From: JAAYUK01 sp035319145
GTDB lineage: Bacteria; Nitrospirota; Thermodesulfovibrionia; Thermodesulfovibrionales; Dissulfurispiraceae
Assembly: GCA_035319145.1 (NCBI GenBank)
Contig: DATHDH010000203.1
Coordinates: 1 to 13,254, forward strand
Length of the DNA: 13,254 nt
Reading direction: 5' to 3'
Shown here: positions 6,130-13,037 of the stretch, one piece after another
How the letters are laid out: every line of letters begins with the position of its first letter
Position numbering within the stretch: the stretch's first letter is position 1
Program-made: the position numbers and the translations under genes
The notes under the pieces: model-generated
Databases searched by the model: none
What the model saw: the letters and a program-made list of their open reading frames with translations, nothing else
Told to the model about the DNA's origin: nothing

Positions 6130-7494
6130 CTAGTCGGAATCGGGCTTTTCTTGGTGCATAATGCGGTCGACAAATGAGGTATTGACCGAACCCTTCAGGA
6201 AGTCGGGGTGCTGGAAAATTCTCCTGAAAAACGGGATGGTCGTCCTGATGCCCTCCACATGAAACTCATCAAGGCAGCGCCTCATGCGGACAATCGCCTC
6301 CTCGCGAGTCTTCGCATGAACAATGACTTTGGCTATCATCGAGTCGTAATACGGCGGCACCGTCCACCCCGTATACGCGCAGGTATCTACTCTGACGCCG
6401 GGACCGCCGGGGAGTGTGAACACCGAAAGCTTGCCGGGGCATGGAACGAAACGCTCCGGGTCTTCGGCATTAATACGGACCTCAATGGCATGCCCCGCAG
6501 GCTTGACCTGATTCTGTCGAATCGTCAGCGGCAGGCCTGCCGCTATTTTTATCTGCTCCTTGACGAGATCAACGCCGTAGACCTCTTCAGTAACGGGATG
6601 TTCTACCTGAATGCGGGTATTAATCTCCATGAAATAGATATTCTGCTCGTCGTCCACAATGAACTCGATGGTCCCCGCATTGCGGTATTTGAGGGCTTTG
6701 GCGGCTTTTACGGCATATTCACCGATGCGCTTGCGGAACTTCTCCGTTGCGATGGGAGAAGGGGACTCCTCGATAAGTTTCTGATGACGGCGCTGCACCG
6801 AGCAGTCGCGCTCGCCGAGATGAACAACATTCCCCTTTGAATCGCCAAGAATTTGAACCTCTATGTGGCGGATTGAAGGGAGATATTTCTCAACATACAG
6901 TTCGCCGTTGCCGAAGGCGGCAAATGCCTCGCGTTGCGCCATCATGAAAGCCTGCGGCAGCTCCTGTTCCTCGCGGACAATGCGCATCCCCCTGCCTCCG
7001 CCGCCCGCGGATGCCTTCACGATGACAGGGAAACCAATCTTCTTCGCTGTCTTCAGCGCCGCCTCTTCCGAGCTGACGGGGCCGTCGCTCCCCGGCACCA
7101 CGGGGATACCCTTGCGCTTCATTGTTTGACGAGCTTTCGCCTTGTCTCCGCCGATTCTAATCGTGTCGGCCGTCGGACCGATAAACGTTATGCCCGACGT
7201 CGCACAAGCCTCAGCAAAATGCTGATTCTCGGAAAGGAACCCATAGCCGGGATGAATGGCCTCGGCATCAACTATATCGGCCGCACTAATGATTGCAGGG
7301 ATATGCAAATAGCTTTGCGCGGGACTTGCCGGCCCGATACAGACGGCTTCGTCGGCAAGCTGCACATGCCGTGCATCCTTCTCCACATCGGCATAAACCA
7401 CGGCAGTCTTGATGCCGAGCTCCTTGCATGCGCGGATAACTCGGATGGCTATTTCGCCGCGATTGGCAATCAGAATCTTTTTGAACAGTTCCAT
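6130..7494 (-). CDS. accC: Biotin carboxylase subunit of acetyl-CoA carboxylase
   Basis: AccC carboxylates the biotin on AccB using ATP and bicarbonate, the first half-reaction of malonyl-CoA synthesis. At 454 residues it has the length of the stand-alone bacterial subunit, not of a pyruvate or propionyl-CoA carboxylase fusion. The N-terminal KKILIANRGEIAIR is typical. The ATP-grasp part has Lys118, Lys160 and the Gly-rich loop GGGGRG (164-169), then HLGERDCSVQRRHQK (225-239). The catalytic run EINTRIQVEHPVTE has Glu290, Asn292 and Arg294. Arg340 in EVRINAEDP corresponds to the biotin/bicarbonate-site Arg of the E. coli enzyme. All key residues are present. It begins 3 bp after the accB stop with no clear ribosome site, which suggests translational coupling and balanced AccB/AccC output. 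Confidence 0.98.
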   Translation of the reverse strand: MELFKKILIANRGEIAIRVIRACKELGIKTAVVYADVEKDARHVQLADEAVCIGPASPAQSYLHIPAIISAADIVDAEAIHPGYGFLSENQHFAEACATSGITFIGPTADTIRIGGDKAKARQTMKRKGIPVVPGSDGPVSSEEAALKTAKKIGFPVIVKASAGGGGRGMRIVREEQELPQAFMMAQREAFAAFGNGELYVEKYLPSIRHIEVQILGDSKGNVVHLGERDCSVQRRHQKLIEESPSPIATEKFRKRIGEYAVKAAKALKYRNAGTIEFIVDDEQNIYFMEINTRIQVEHPVTEEVYGVDLVKEQIKIAAGLPLTIRQNQVKPAGHAIEVRINAEDPERFVPCPGKLSVFTLPGGPGVRVDTCAYTGWTVPPYYDSMIAKVIVHAKTREEAIVRMRRCLDEFHVEGIRTTIPFFRRIFQHPDFLKGSVNTSFVDRIMHQEKPDSD

Positions 7495-7497
7495 GGG

Positions 7498-7935
7498 TTA
7501 AGCCGGCTCTATGAGAAAGAGCGGCTGCCCGTATTCGACCGGACTGCCGTTGTCTACCAGAATTTTGGCGACAACGCCTTCGACATCGCTCTCGATTTCA
7601 TTCATCAGCTTCATCGCCTCGATAATGCAGAGAACCTGCCCTTTTTTCACCTTCGAGCCGACCTCCACAAATGCCGATGACTCCGGAGAGGCCGCCCGAT
7701 AGAAGGTGCCGACAATCGGGGAGGCGATCGTCGCGTGATGAACGGGGCAGACAGGTTCCGCAACCACGGGAGCCGCCCCTGCCGGAGTTGCCGGCAAATG
7801 AGCCGTCGGCACGGATGATAGAGCGTATGCGCCTCTCCGAATCTTGAGCTTAATGCCTTCTTTTTCTATCTGAATTTCGGTGACATCGGTTTCCTTCAAC
7901 AACTCCATCAACCCTTTTATCTCGTCCAGTTCCAT
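7498..7935 (-). CDS. accB: Biotin carboxyl carrier protein of acetyl-CoA carboxylase
   Basis: AccB carries the biotin that AccC carboxylates and the carboxyltransferase discharges onto acetyl-CoA. The 145-residue form has an N-terminal segment typical of the family (MELDEIKGLMELLKET, then EIEKEGIKLKIRR-like text), an Ala/Pro linker (about 38-65) and the biotinyl domain. The thumb motif SPIVGTFYRAASPES (from 72) separates AccB from other biotinyl proteins. Biotin attaches to Lys109 in EAMKLMNEIE. I chose the ATG at 7935 because GGGAGG lies 5 nt upstream and the protein then starts as its homologues do. A GTG at 7998 would add 21 residues that do not fit the family. The carboxyltransferase genes accA and accD are not in the window. 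Confidence 0.96.
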   Translation of the reverse strand: MELDEIKGLMELLKETDVTEIQIEKEGIKLKIRRGAYALSSVPTAHLPATPAGAAPVVAEPVCPVHHATIASPIVGTFYRAASPESSAFVEVGSKVKKGQVLCIIEAMKLMNEIESDVEGVVAKILVDNGSPVEYGQPLFLIEPA

Positions 7936-8007
7936 GCATTCCTCCCTGATGATACCTGCTGCTTGCTCCCTCAAGAGGAGCGCAAGCGCTGCGCACAACT
8001 ACAGGAG
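7936..8007 (-). other. efp-accB spacer with two adjacent potential hairpins
   Basis: This 72-bp spacer is one of the longest gaps within the housekeeping run. One hairpin is GCGCA (7980-7984) with TGCGC (7990-7994). The other is GCTCC (7965-7969) with GGAGC (7977-7981). Their arms share two bases (7980-7981), so they cannot both form fully. No T-run follows either, so they are not clear terminators. They could stabilise or process the mRNA between efp and accB, or be chance in GC-rich text. Confidence 0.3.
7941..7946 (-). promoter_or_regulatory. Ribosome-binding site deciding the accB start
   Basis: GGGAGG on the minus strand lies 5 nt before the ATG at 7935. No comparable site precedes the in-frame GTG at 7998, so this site settles the shorter 145-residue protein. 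Confidence 0.7.
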
Positions 8008-8568
8008 TTACTTGACCTTCTCGATATACTCGTCCGTCCGCGTATCTATTTTCAGGATATCGCCGATCTGGATATGAAACGGGACCTTCACCACAAGGCC
8101 GGTCTCCATCTTTGCCGGTTTCGTCGACCCCGATGCCGTATCGCCGCGGAACGACGGTTCCGTGTCGGCAACGGCCAGCTCGACAAACATCGGCGCTTCC
8201 ACCGTCATCGGCTCTCCGTTATAGGTCAGAAGAGAAACAATCATATTGTCCTTAATGTAAAGCTTGGCATGCCCGATCTGCTCATTCGTCAGCGGGATCT
8301 GCTCGTATGATTCCATATCCATAAAGTAGTTCAGGCCGTCTTGTTCGTAAAGATACTGCATCTGCCGTTGTTCCAACGCGGGCTGTTCGAATTTTTCGCC
8401 GGAGCGGAACGTATCTTCCAGCACTGCACCCGTCCGCATGCTCTTGAGCTTTGTACGCACTACCGCGCCTCCGCGGCCTACCTTCGAGTGCTGGAAATCA
8501 ACGATCTCGAACGGCTCACCTTTGTATTCGATTTTTGCTCCCTTTCTGAAATCAGCGGTCGATATCAC
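8008..8568 (-). CDS. efp: Elongation factor P with arginine at the loop tip
   Basis: EF-P binds between the P and E sites of stalled ribosomes and helps form bonds in polyproline runs. The 186 residues give the usual three-domain protein: KOW-like N-terminal domain (1-65), central OB fold and C-terminal OB fold, with the signature KPAKMETGLVVKVPFHIQIGD and the ending IDTRTDEYIEKVK. At the tip of the domain-I loop the text is SKVGRGGA. Arg32 (codon CGC at 8473-8475) stands where E. coli has the modified Lys34 in KPGKG. Arg-type EF-Ps in beta/gamma-proteobacteria are rhamnosylated by EarP; whether that holds here is unknown. Translation starts at a GTG with AGGAGG 6 nt upstream, and this codon overlaps the preceding stop by 4 bp (GTGA). 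Confidence 0.97.
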   Translation of the reverse strand: MISTADFRKGAKIEYKGEPFEIVDFQHSKVGRGGAVVRTKLKSMRTGAVLEDTFRSGEKFEQPALEQRQMQYLYEQDGLNYFMDMESYEQIPLTNEQIGHAKLYIKDNMIVSLLTYNGEPMTVEAPMFVELAVADTEPSFRGDTASGSTKPAKMETGLVVKVPFHIQIGDILKIDTRTDEYIEKVK

Positions 8569-9638
8569 GAAACTCCTCCTTCTGCTTCCCTGCTTAGTGT
8601 CGTCAGGATCGAGACCGTGTCGTCTTTCACCAGAACAATGTCTTCAATTCGCACACCGCCCACGCCCGGCAGATAAATGCCCGGCTCAACGGTAAAAACC
8701 ATTCCGTTCCGGACCTTTTCACCCCTTGCCCATGAAACAAACGGGTATTCATGGACATCGAGACCGACACCGTGGCCGAGGCTATGGCCGAAAAAATCGC
8801 CGTATCCAGCCGTTCGGATGATGCCGCGGGCGACTGCGTCAATCTCTTGCGTCTTTTTACCCACCCGTACCGACCGGATCGCCTCGAAACGGGCGCGATT
8901 AACAATATCATAAATCTCGCGTTTCTTTGGATCAGCACCCCCGCCGACCAGAATCGTCCGGGTCATGTCGGAAAAGTAACCGTCAGCCTCCCCGCCCCAA
9001 TCGACGATTACGAGGTCTCCCGGCTCGATCTTTCGGTCGGTCGGATGCGCATGCGGCATCGACGAATTCGGCCCTGAGGCGACGATTATCTCGAACGGGA
9101 TGCTTCTGCATCCCTGCTGCTTCAGCGCCGCTTCAAGCCGACGGGAGACCGCACTCTCCCGCATGCCGCTCCGAATCCATGGACGGATCACACGAAAGGC
9201 CTGTTCAGCCCGCAACGCGGCACGTTCGATGGCAGCGATTTCTTCGATATCCTTCACCGCACGCATCTTTTCGAAGACATTGCGAAGCGGCTTCAGTTCG
9301 AGGCCGAAGGAATTCAGGTGCTCATAAAATGCGTAGCTGATCGACGACTCGAACCCAAGCGTTCGCACGGTATGCTGCCGGAGCAGTCTCCGCAGAAACG
9401 AGACACGCTTCCCCTTTTCAATAAGGATCTCGGCTCCGTTGACCTCATGTGCGGCCTGTTCCTGATAACGGAAGTCCGTCACGAAAACAGACGCCTTCCT
9501 CGTCAGGAGCAGAAAACCTGCCGAACCGGTAAAGCCGCTCAGATAGCGTACGTTCTTCAGGGCGGTTACAAGAATAGCATCGAGGCCTTTGGCCCCGAGT
9601 AACCGTCTGACCTGTCGAATGCGGGGAGGGGTAGTCAA
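8565..9638 (-). CDS. M24B-family Xaa-Pro aminopeptidase/dipeptidase
   Basis: This metallopeptidase removes N-terminal residues that precede proline. The 357 residues hold a creatinase-like N-terminal domain (about 1-125, with NVRYLSGFTGSAGF at 29-42) and the pita-bread catalytic domain. The expected five metal ligands are all present: Asp213 (IVDWGG), Asp224 (SDMTRT), His289 (GHSLGHG), Glu318 (VEPGIY) and Glu332 (RIEDIV). His296 in DVHEYP matches a substrate-contacting His of PepP. The length and N-terminal domain fit the short PepP/PepQ/YpdF group next to efp in many bacteria; dipeptidase and aminopeptidase cannot be told apart from sequence. The start is a TTG two codons after the coaBC stop and in the same frame, with no good ribosome site, so coupled re-initiation is likely. 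An ATG at 9645 overlaps that stop but is out of frame. Confidence 0.94.
   Translation of the reverse strand: MTTPPRIRQVRRLLGAKGLDAILVTALKNVRYLSGFTGSAGFLLLTRKASVFVTDFRYQEQAAHEVNGAEILIEKGKRVSFLRRLLRQHTVRTLGFESSISYAFYEHLNSFGLELKPLRNVFEKMRAVKDIEEIAAIERAALRAEQAFRVIRPWIRSGMRESAVSRRLEAALKQQGCRSIPFEIIVASGPNSSMPHAHPTDRKIEPGDLVIVDWGGEADGYFSDMTRTILVGGGADPKKREIYDIVNRARFEAIRSVRVGKKTQEIDAVARGIIRTAGYGDFFGHSLGHGVGLDVHEYPFVSWARGEKVRNGMVFTVEPGIYLPGVGGVRIEDIVLVKDDTVSILTTLSREAEGGVS
8575..8580 (-). promoter_or_regulatory. Strong ribosome-binding site supporting the efp GTG start
   Basis: AGGAGG lies 6 nt before the GTG at 8568, inside the last codons of the upstream peptidase gene. It supports the unusual start codon. 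The protein then begins MISTADFRKG, as EF-P proteins commonly do. Confidence 0.75.
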
Positions 9639-9644
9639 TGCGCA

Positions 9645-10832
9645 TCAACCCCGACGGGCGACCTTGGCATCGAAAATTGCCGCGGCAACATCTTCCTTGC
9701 TGCAGATCGGCAATTCTTCTTCGTCATACCCGCCGTGATTATCAGGGAAGATGAAGGTTACTGCATTCGTGTCGGTTTCGAACCCGGCCCCGGGTGCCGA
9801 CACATCGTTAAAGACAAGCATATCAGCGCCTTTGGCGGTCAGCTTCCGTCTCGCCCGATCGAGACGCGGACCGGTCTCTGCAGCAAAGCCGATCGTAAAC
9901 GGCCGCTTCGGCAAGGCACAAACCGACGCGAGGATATCGGGAGTCTTTGCGAGCGATAGTGCCGCCAGGTCGGCCTTTTCCGCCTTTTCGCTGCTCGGAG
10001 CGACCGGAGAAAGGTCTGCGACGGCTGCGGCAAAAATCGCCAGGGTTGCCGTTTCTATCTGCTCCATAACCGCTGCATGCATTTCGGCGGCGGTTTCAAC
10101 CCTGACAACGTCAATCCCGGCCGGGGTTGGGATGCAGACGGGGCCTGTTATGAGCGTAACTTTCGCACCGCGTCGGCGCGCAACACGGGCAATCGCATAT
10201 CCCATCTTCCCCGACGAGCGATTTGAAAGAAAGCGGACGGGATCTATCGGTTCTCGCGTCGGTCCGGCAGTAATGACGACATGTTCTCCGACGAGGTCTT
10301 TTTGCGTGAGCGCGGTGCGCGTCTCTTCCAGAATGGTATCGATATCGGCCATCTTGCCAACGCCCTCTTCGCCGCATGCGAGAGAACCGCGTTGCGGGGG
10401 TATCTCCACGGCGCCGAGTGCGAGCAGCGACTGAAGGTTATTTCTGAAAACAGGGTTCTCGTACATGCGCCAGTTCATCGCCGGAGCGAGTAGAACGGGG
10501 CCGCGATAGACTAGAAATGCCGTACTCAGGAGATCGTCCGCTATCCCATGGGCAAACTTGCCTATGCTGTTGGCTGTTGCCGGGGCAACAAGAAAAAGAT
10601 CGGCGCGGGCAGGCCCATCGATGTGTGAGAAAGGCTCCTCGAAAATACCGGACAACGCGGGACTCCCGCAGGCAAGTGAAATCGAAAGCGGAGTAATGAA
10701 CTCCTTGGCAGCATCCGTCATAATTGCCCTGACCTCAACCCCTCCATCGCGAAGGCGGCGGATAAGGTCAATCGTCTTATATGCTGCCACGCTCCCGGTG
10801 ATGCCGACAAGAACCGTTTTCCCTTTGATCAT
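9645..10832 (-). CDS. coaBC: Bifunctional phosphopantothenoylcysteine decarboxylase / phosphopantothenate-cysteine ligase
   Basis: The enzyme carries out two steps of coenzyme A synthesis: CTP-dependent joining of cysteine to 4'-phosphopantothenate (CoaB, C-terminal) and FMN-dependent decarboxylation to phosphopantetheine (CoaC, N-terminal). In the 395-residue form CoaC spans about 1-180. It has the flavin-binding GITGSVAAYKT, active-site His70 in SHIDGPARADL, the PAMN motif (117-120) and Cys153 in ACGEEG on the substrate flap. CoaB follows with ITAGPTREPIDPVRFLSNRSSGKMG (from 187), Asn204, AAAVAD (268-273) and VFNDV. The start at ATG 10832 gives MIKGKTVLVGITGS. A TTG two codons upstream (10838) is an alternative; neither has a clear ribosome site. 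It lies about 57 bp after rpoZ, in line with the rpoZ-coaBC order known from other bacteria. Confidence 0.96.
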   Translation of the reverse strand: MIKGKTVLVGITGSVAAYKTIDLIRRLRDGGVEVRAIMTDAAKEFITPLSISLACGSPALSGIFEEPFSHIDGPARADLFLVAPATANSIGKFAHGIADDLLSTAFLVYRGPVLLAPAMNWRMYENPVFRNNLQSLLALGAVEIPPQRGSLACGEEGVGKMADIDTILEETRTALTQKDLVGEHVVITAGPTREPIDPVRFLSNRSSGKMGYAIARVARRRGAKVTLITGPVCIPTPAGIDVVRVETAAEMHAAVMEQIETATLAIFAAAVADLSPVAPSSEKAEKADLAALSLAKTPDILASVCALPKRPFTIGFAAETGPRLDRARRKLTAKGADMLVFNDVSAPGAGFETDTNAVTFIFPDNHGGYDEEELPICSKEDVAAAIFDAKVARRG

Positions 10833-10889
10833 GGCCAATTACCGGATGGACCTTGGTTGATAAACCCGTATGCAAATTCGACGCGGGCG

Positions 10890-11291
10890 TCAGACCGACT
10901 CGTCGCCCTCGTCCGCGTCGGTGTCGTTGAACAGCTCGTCAAGCGCCCGTTCGGACGCTCCTTCACGTTCATGGAGGTATACTTTCAGGTCTTTCTCGAG
11001 TTCCGAGAGGTCGGCGATGCTGCTCTTGCGCTTCTCTTCAATGAGCTTCTTAAAGTCAATACGGCCCGCCTTCTCCAGAGCGACAGCAGCATCTTCGCCG
11101 GTCATAAACTTAATCTCGCCGCCGACCGTTTCCACCAAGGCCGTCGTCGTAACTTTTTTCGCCTTCCTGGAGACCTTTGGTTCGGCACCTACTGCAAGTT
11201 CGCGGGCACGCTGCGCCGCGATAACGGCAAGACGATATTTACTCTCTATCTTCTTCTTGTCGTATTCGATCGGAAGTGAAATAATGTTCAT
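10890..11291 (-). CDS. rpoZ: RNA polymerase omega subunit
   Basis: Omega helps fold and assemble the beta' subunit into core polymerase and, in proteobacteria, forms part of a ppGpp site. The conserved core is at about 15-60: SKYRLAVIAAQRARELAVGAEP, then TTTALVETVGGEIKF, matching the family text with the usual Asn-Arg-Phe/Tyr motif changed to Ser-Lys-Tyr. At 133 residues it is longer than E. coli omega (91). The extra part (about 75-133) is charged, with a Lys/Glu-rich helix-like stretch and an acidic end (ELFNDTDADEGDESV). The ATG shares one base with the gmk TAA (TAATG) and has AAGGAGG 7 nt upstream. The gmk-rpoZ pair is widespread. Confidence 0.92.
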   Translation of the reverse strand: MNIISLPIEYDKKKIESKYRLAVIAAQRARELAVGAEPKVSRKAKKVTTTALVETVGGEIKFMTGEDAAVALEKAGRIDFKKLIEEKRKSSIADLSELEKDLKVYLHEREGASERALDELFNDTDADEGDESV

Positions 11292-11914
11292 TACTGCTCC
11301 TCCTTCAAAAAACTTTCGGCCGCCCAGGCATGGGCAAAGTGCTCAACCCGAACCCGTTCGGCACGAACAACCGCACGGAGATCCTGGAGGGCCTCCGTAA
11401 GCGAGTCGTTAATTATAACATAATCATAAGCTATATAGCCTTGGATCTCCTCACGGGCTTTGTGAAGACGGCGCTCGATCACTTCGGGCGGGTCGCTCAT
11501 GCGGCCTTCCAGACGTTTCCGGAGGACCTCCAAGGAAGGCGGCAGGATAAAAATGTGCACACTGGCAGGGAAATGTCTCCGAATCTGAGCCGCTCCCTGC
11601 ACGTCGATGTCGAGGATAACGTCGGCCCCGGCATCGAGAATCTCCTGAATGCGCGCCTTGGACGTTCCGTAGTAATTGCCGTGGACCTCGGCCCATTCGA
11701 CAAACGCTTCGCTCTCAATCATTCGCCGGAATGCATCGATGCTGATGAACGAGTAATGAATGCCGTCCCTTTCTCCCTGCCGAGGCGGACGGGTTGTATA
11801 GGACACCGACATTCTGACATCAGGCATTTCGGCCAGCAATTTGCCGCAAAGCGTAGACTTTCCCGCCCCGGATGGGGCCGACACTACAATGAGAGTTCCG
11901 ACGCGCCGTTTCAT
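11291..11914 (-). CDS. gmk: Guanylate kinase
   Basis: Gmk converts GMP to GDP with ATP, feeding GTP and dGTP pools. The 207-residue protein has a P-loop at 13-20 (APSGAGKS), the GMP-binding segment SYTTRPPRQGERDGIHY (38-54), HGNYYGTS (78-85), LDIDVQGA (101-108) and a lid region around RLEGRMSDPPEVIERRL (from 134). All are as in typical bacterial guanylate kinases. The start codon ATG follows GAGAGG closely and lies 11 bp after the yicC stop. The stop shares a base with the rpoZ start. Guanylate kinase is a known ppGpp target in some bacteria; nothing in the sequence shows whether this one is. Confidence 0.98.
   Translation of the reverse strand: MKRRVGTLIVVSAPSGAGKSTLCGKLLAEMPDVRMSVSYTTRPPRQGERDGIHYSFISIDAFRRMIESEAFVEWAEVHGNYYGTSKARIQEILDAGADVILDIDVQGAAQIRRHFPASVHIFILPPSLEVLRKRLEGRMSDPPEVIERRLHKAREEIQGYIAYDYVIINDSLTEALQDLRAVVRAERVRVEHFAHAWAAESFLKEEQ
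11299..11305 (-). promoter_or_regulatory. Strong ribosome-binding site of rpoZ
   Basis: AAGGAGG lies 7 nt before the rpoZ ATG, within the last codons of gmk. It is among the best matches to the anti-Shine-Dalgarno sequence in the window. Ribosomes could load here independently, so omega can be made in excess of guanylate kinase. Confidence 0.7.
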
Positions 11915-11925
11915 GCCTCTCGTTT

Positions 11926-12777
11926 CTACTGAATGTTCATCGACTGCTCGCGCAGTTTGCCTATTGCGTTTTTCATTTCGATGGTAAGCTGAATGACTGC
12001 GGTCTCATCCGCCTTTGAGCCGATGGTGTTCACTTCCCGGTGCATCTCCTGGAGAAGGAAGTCGAGTCTGCGTCCTATTGATGTCTCTGCGGATCGCAAT
12101 GCAGCCCGGTATTGATCGATATGGCTTCTCAGGCGCGCAAGCTCCTCCGTTATATCGCTGCGCTGGGCAATGAACGCGACTTCCTGCGCCAGCCTTGCCT
12201 CGTCGATTGCGATATCGCCGGCCAGTTCAGCAATTTTGGCGGTCATTTTCACGCGGAGCCGATCGACAACGCCGTCCGCGACCGACTGGAGTTTAAGATA
12301 GTCGGACTCGAATACGCCGACAATCCGCTCCAATTCTCCTGCAAGTGCAAAACCCTCCGTCTCTCGCATCGCACGCAGGCGAGAGATCGCCTCATCGAGC
12401 GCTGCAAACAGGGCATCCGTGTCATGCTCTGCTTCCGATTGCAGGAGCAGATCACGATATCCCGATAAGAACTCTATGCCGAGTACGCCCGGCAGCAAAA
12501 GATCGCGCTGCACGCTGGAAAAGGCTTCCAGCATGCCTTTTGCGAGGGCTCGGTTCACCGTCATCTTCGGTTGGCGCTGTTCGGTCAGGGTGATCATCAC
12601 ATCCACCTTGCCGCGCTGGAAGGCATCGCGAATGCGGTTGCGGATCCCTATTTCACACTGCATAAGCATTGACGGCATGCGCACGCCGATATCAAGTCCT
12701 TTCTGGTTGACTGAACGAATTTCGACCTTATACCCTGCCGTCTCCATCGCGCCATAACCCGTCATGCTTTGTATCAT
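11926..12777 (-). CDS. yicC: YicC/YloC family endoribonuclease
   Basis: This belongs to the YicC family, which in E. coli has been linked to sRNA/mRNA decay and shown to be an endoribonuclease. The 283 residues are family length. The N-terminal domain opens with MIQSMTGYG and has EIRSVNQKGLDIGVRMP (from 19) and RGKVDVMI (55-62). The C-terminal DUF1732 domain has LAQEVAFIAQRSDITEEL (from 196), SHIDQYRAAL and the signature RRLDFLLQEMHREVNTIGSKA (from 236), ending KLREQSMNIQ. This match is strong over both domains. Its ATG overlaps the preceding DUF167 stop by 4 bp, and gmk follows 11 bp downstream; yicC-gmk is a common pair. Confidence 0.96.
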   Translation of the reverse strand: MIQSMTGYGAMETAGYKVEIRSVNQKGLDIGVRMPSMLMQCEIGIRNRIRDAFQRGKVDVMITLTEQRQPKMTVNRALAKGMLEAFSSVQRDLLLPGVLGIEFLSGYRDLLLQSEAEHDTDALFAALDEAISRLRAMRETEGFALAGELERIVGVFESDYLKLQSVADGVVDRLRVKMTAKIAELAGDIAIDEARLAQEVAFIAQRSDITEELARLRSHIDQYRAALRSAETSIGRRLDFLLQEMHREVNTIGSKADETAVIQLTIEMKNAIGKLREQSMNIQ

Positions 12778-13037
12778 GCCTTTATCCCCCGCAGCTTCAC
12801 TGTTTTGTTTCGTGATGATGCCCCTTTGAGGATTTCTACGTCGCTCTTGCGGACATCGAAATGGTCGGCCAACACCTCAACGAGCTGGGCATTCGCTTCA
12901 CCATCCGCAGGCGGCGCTGTCAGCCTCACCGAAAGAACGCCGTTCTTCACACCGTCGACACCTTTTTTCGAGGATCGGGGCGTTACCTTCACGTCAATCA
13001 GAATGCCGTCGTTCGCTTGCCGGAAAGGGATATCCAT
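12774..13037 (-). CDS. yggU: DUF167 (YggU) family small protein
   Basis: This 87-residue protein belongs to the DUF167/YggU family, small alpha-beta proteins of unknown function found in bacteria and eukaryotes. The family marks are ILIDVKVTPRSSKKGVDGV (from 12), SVRLTAPPADGEANAQLVEVLA (from 36) and SDVEILKGASSRNKTVKL (from 65). The ATG at 13037 is chosen because the protein then starts as homologues do. The frame stays open upstream to a possible start at 13088, but those 17 extra residues do not look like the family. With the chosen start it overlaps the 3' end of the PAP2 gene by 44 bp in a different frame. The ribosome site is weak, so coupling to the upstream gene is likely. Confidence 0.9.
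   Translation of the reverse strand: MDIPFRQANDGILIDVKVTPRSSKKGVDGVKNGVLSVRLTAPPADGEANAQLVEVLADHFDVRKSDVEILKGASSRNKTVKLRGIKA

Noticed and set aside
6208..7680. Long plus-strand open frames opposite accC and accB.
   Set aside because: They are shadows of highly conserved carboxylase genes; their translations show no family pattern and no ribosome sites stand out.
7936..7998. An accB start at GTG 7998 adding 21 residues.
   Set aside because: The ATG at 7935 has GGGAGG at the right distance and gives the normal AccB N-terminus; the extra text is just translated spacer.
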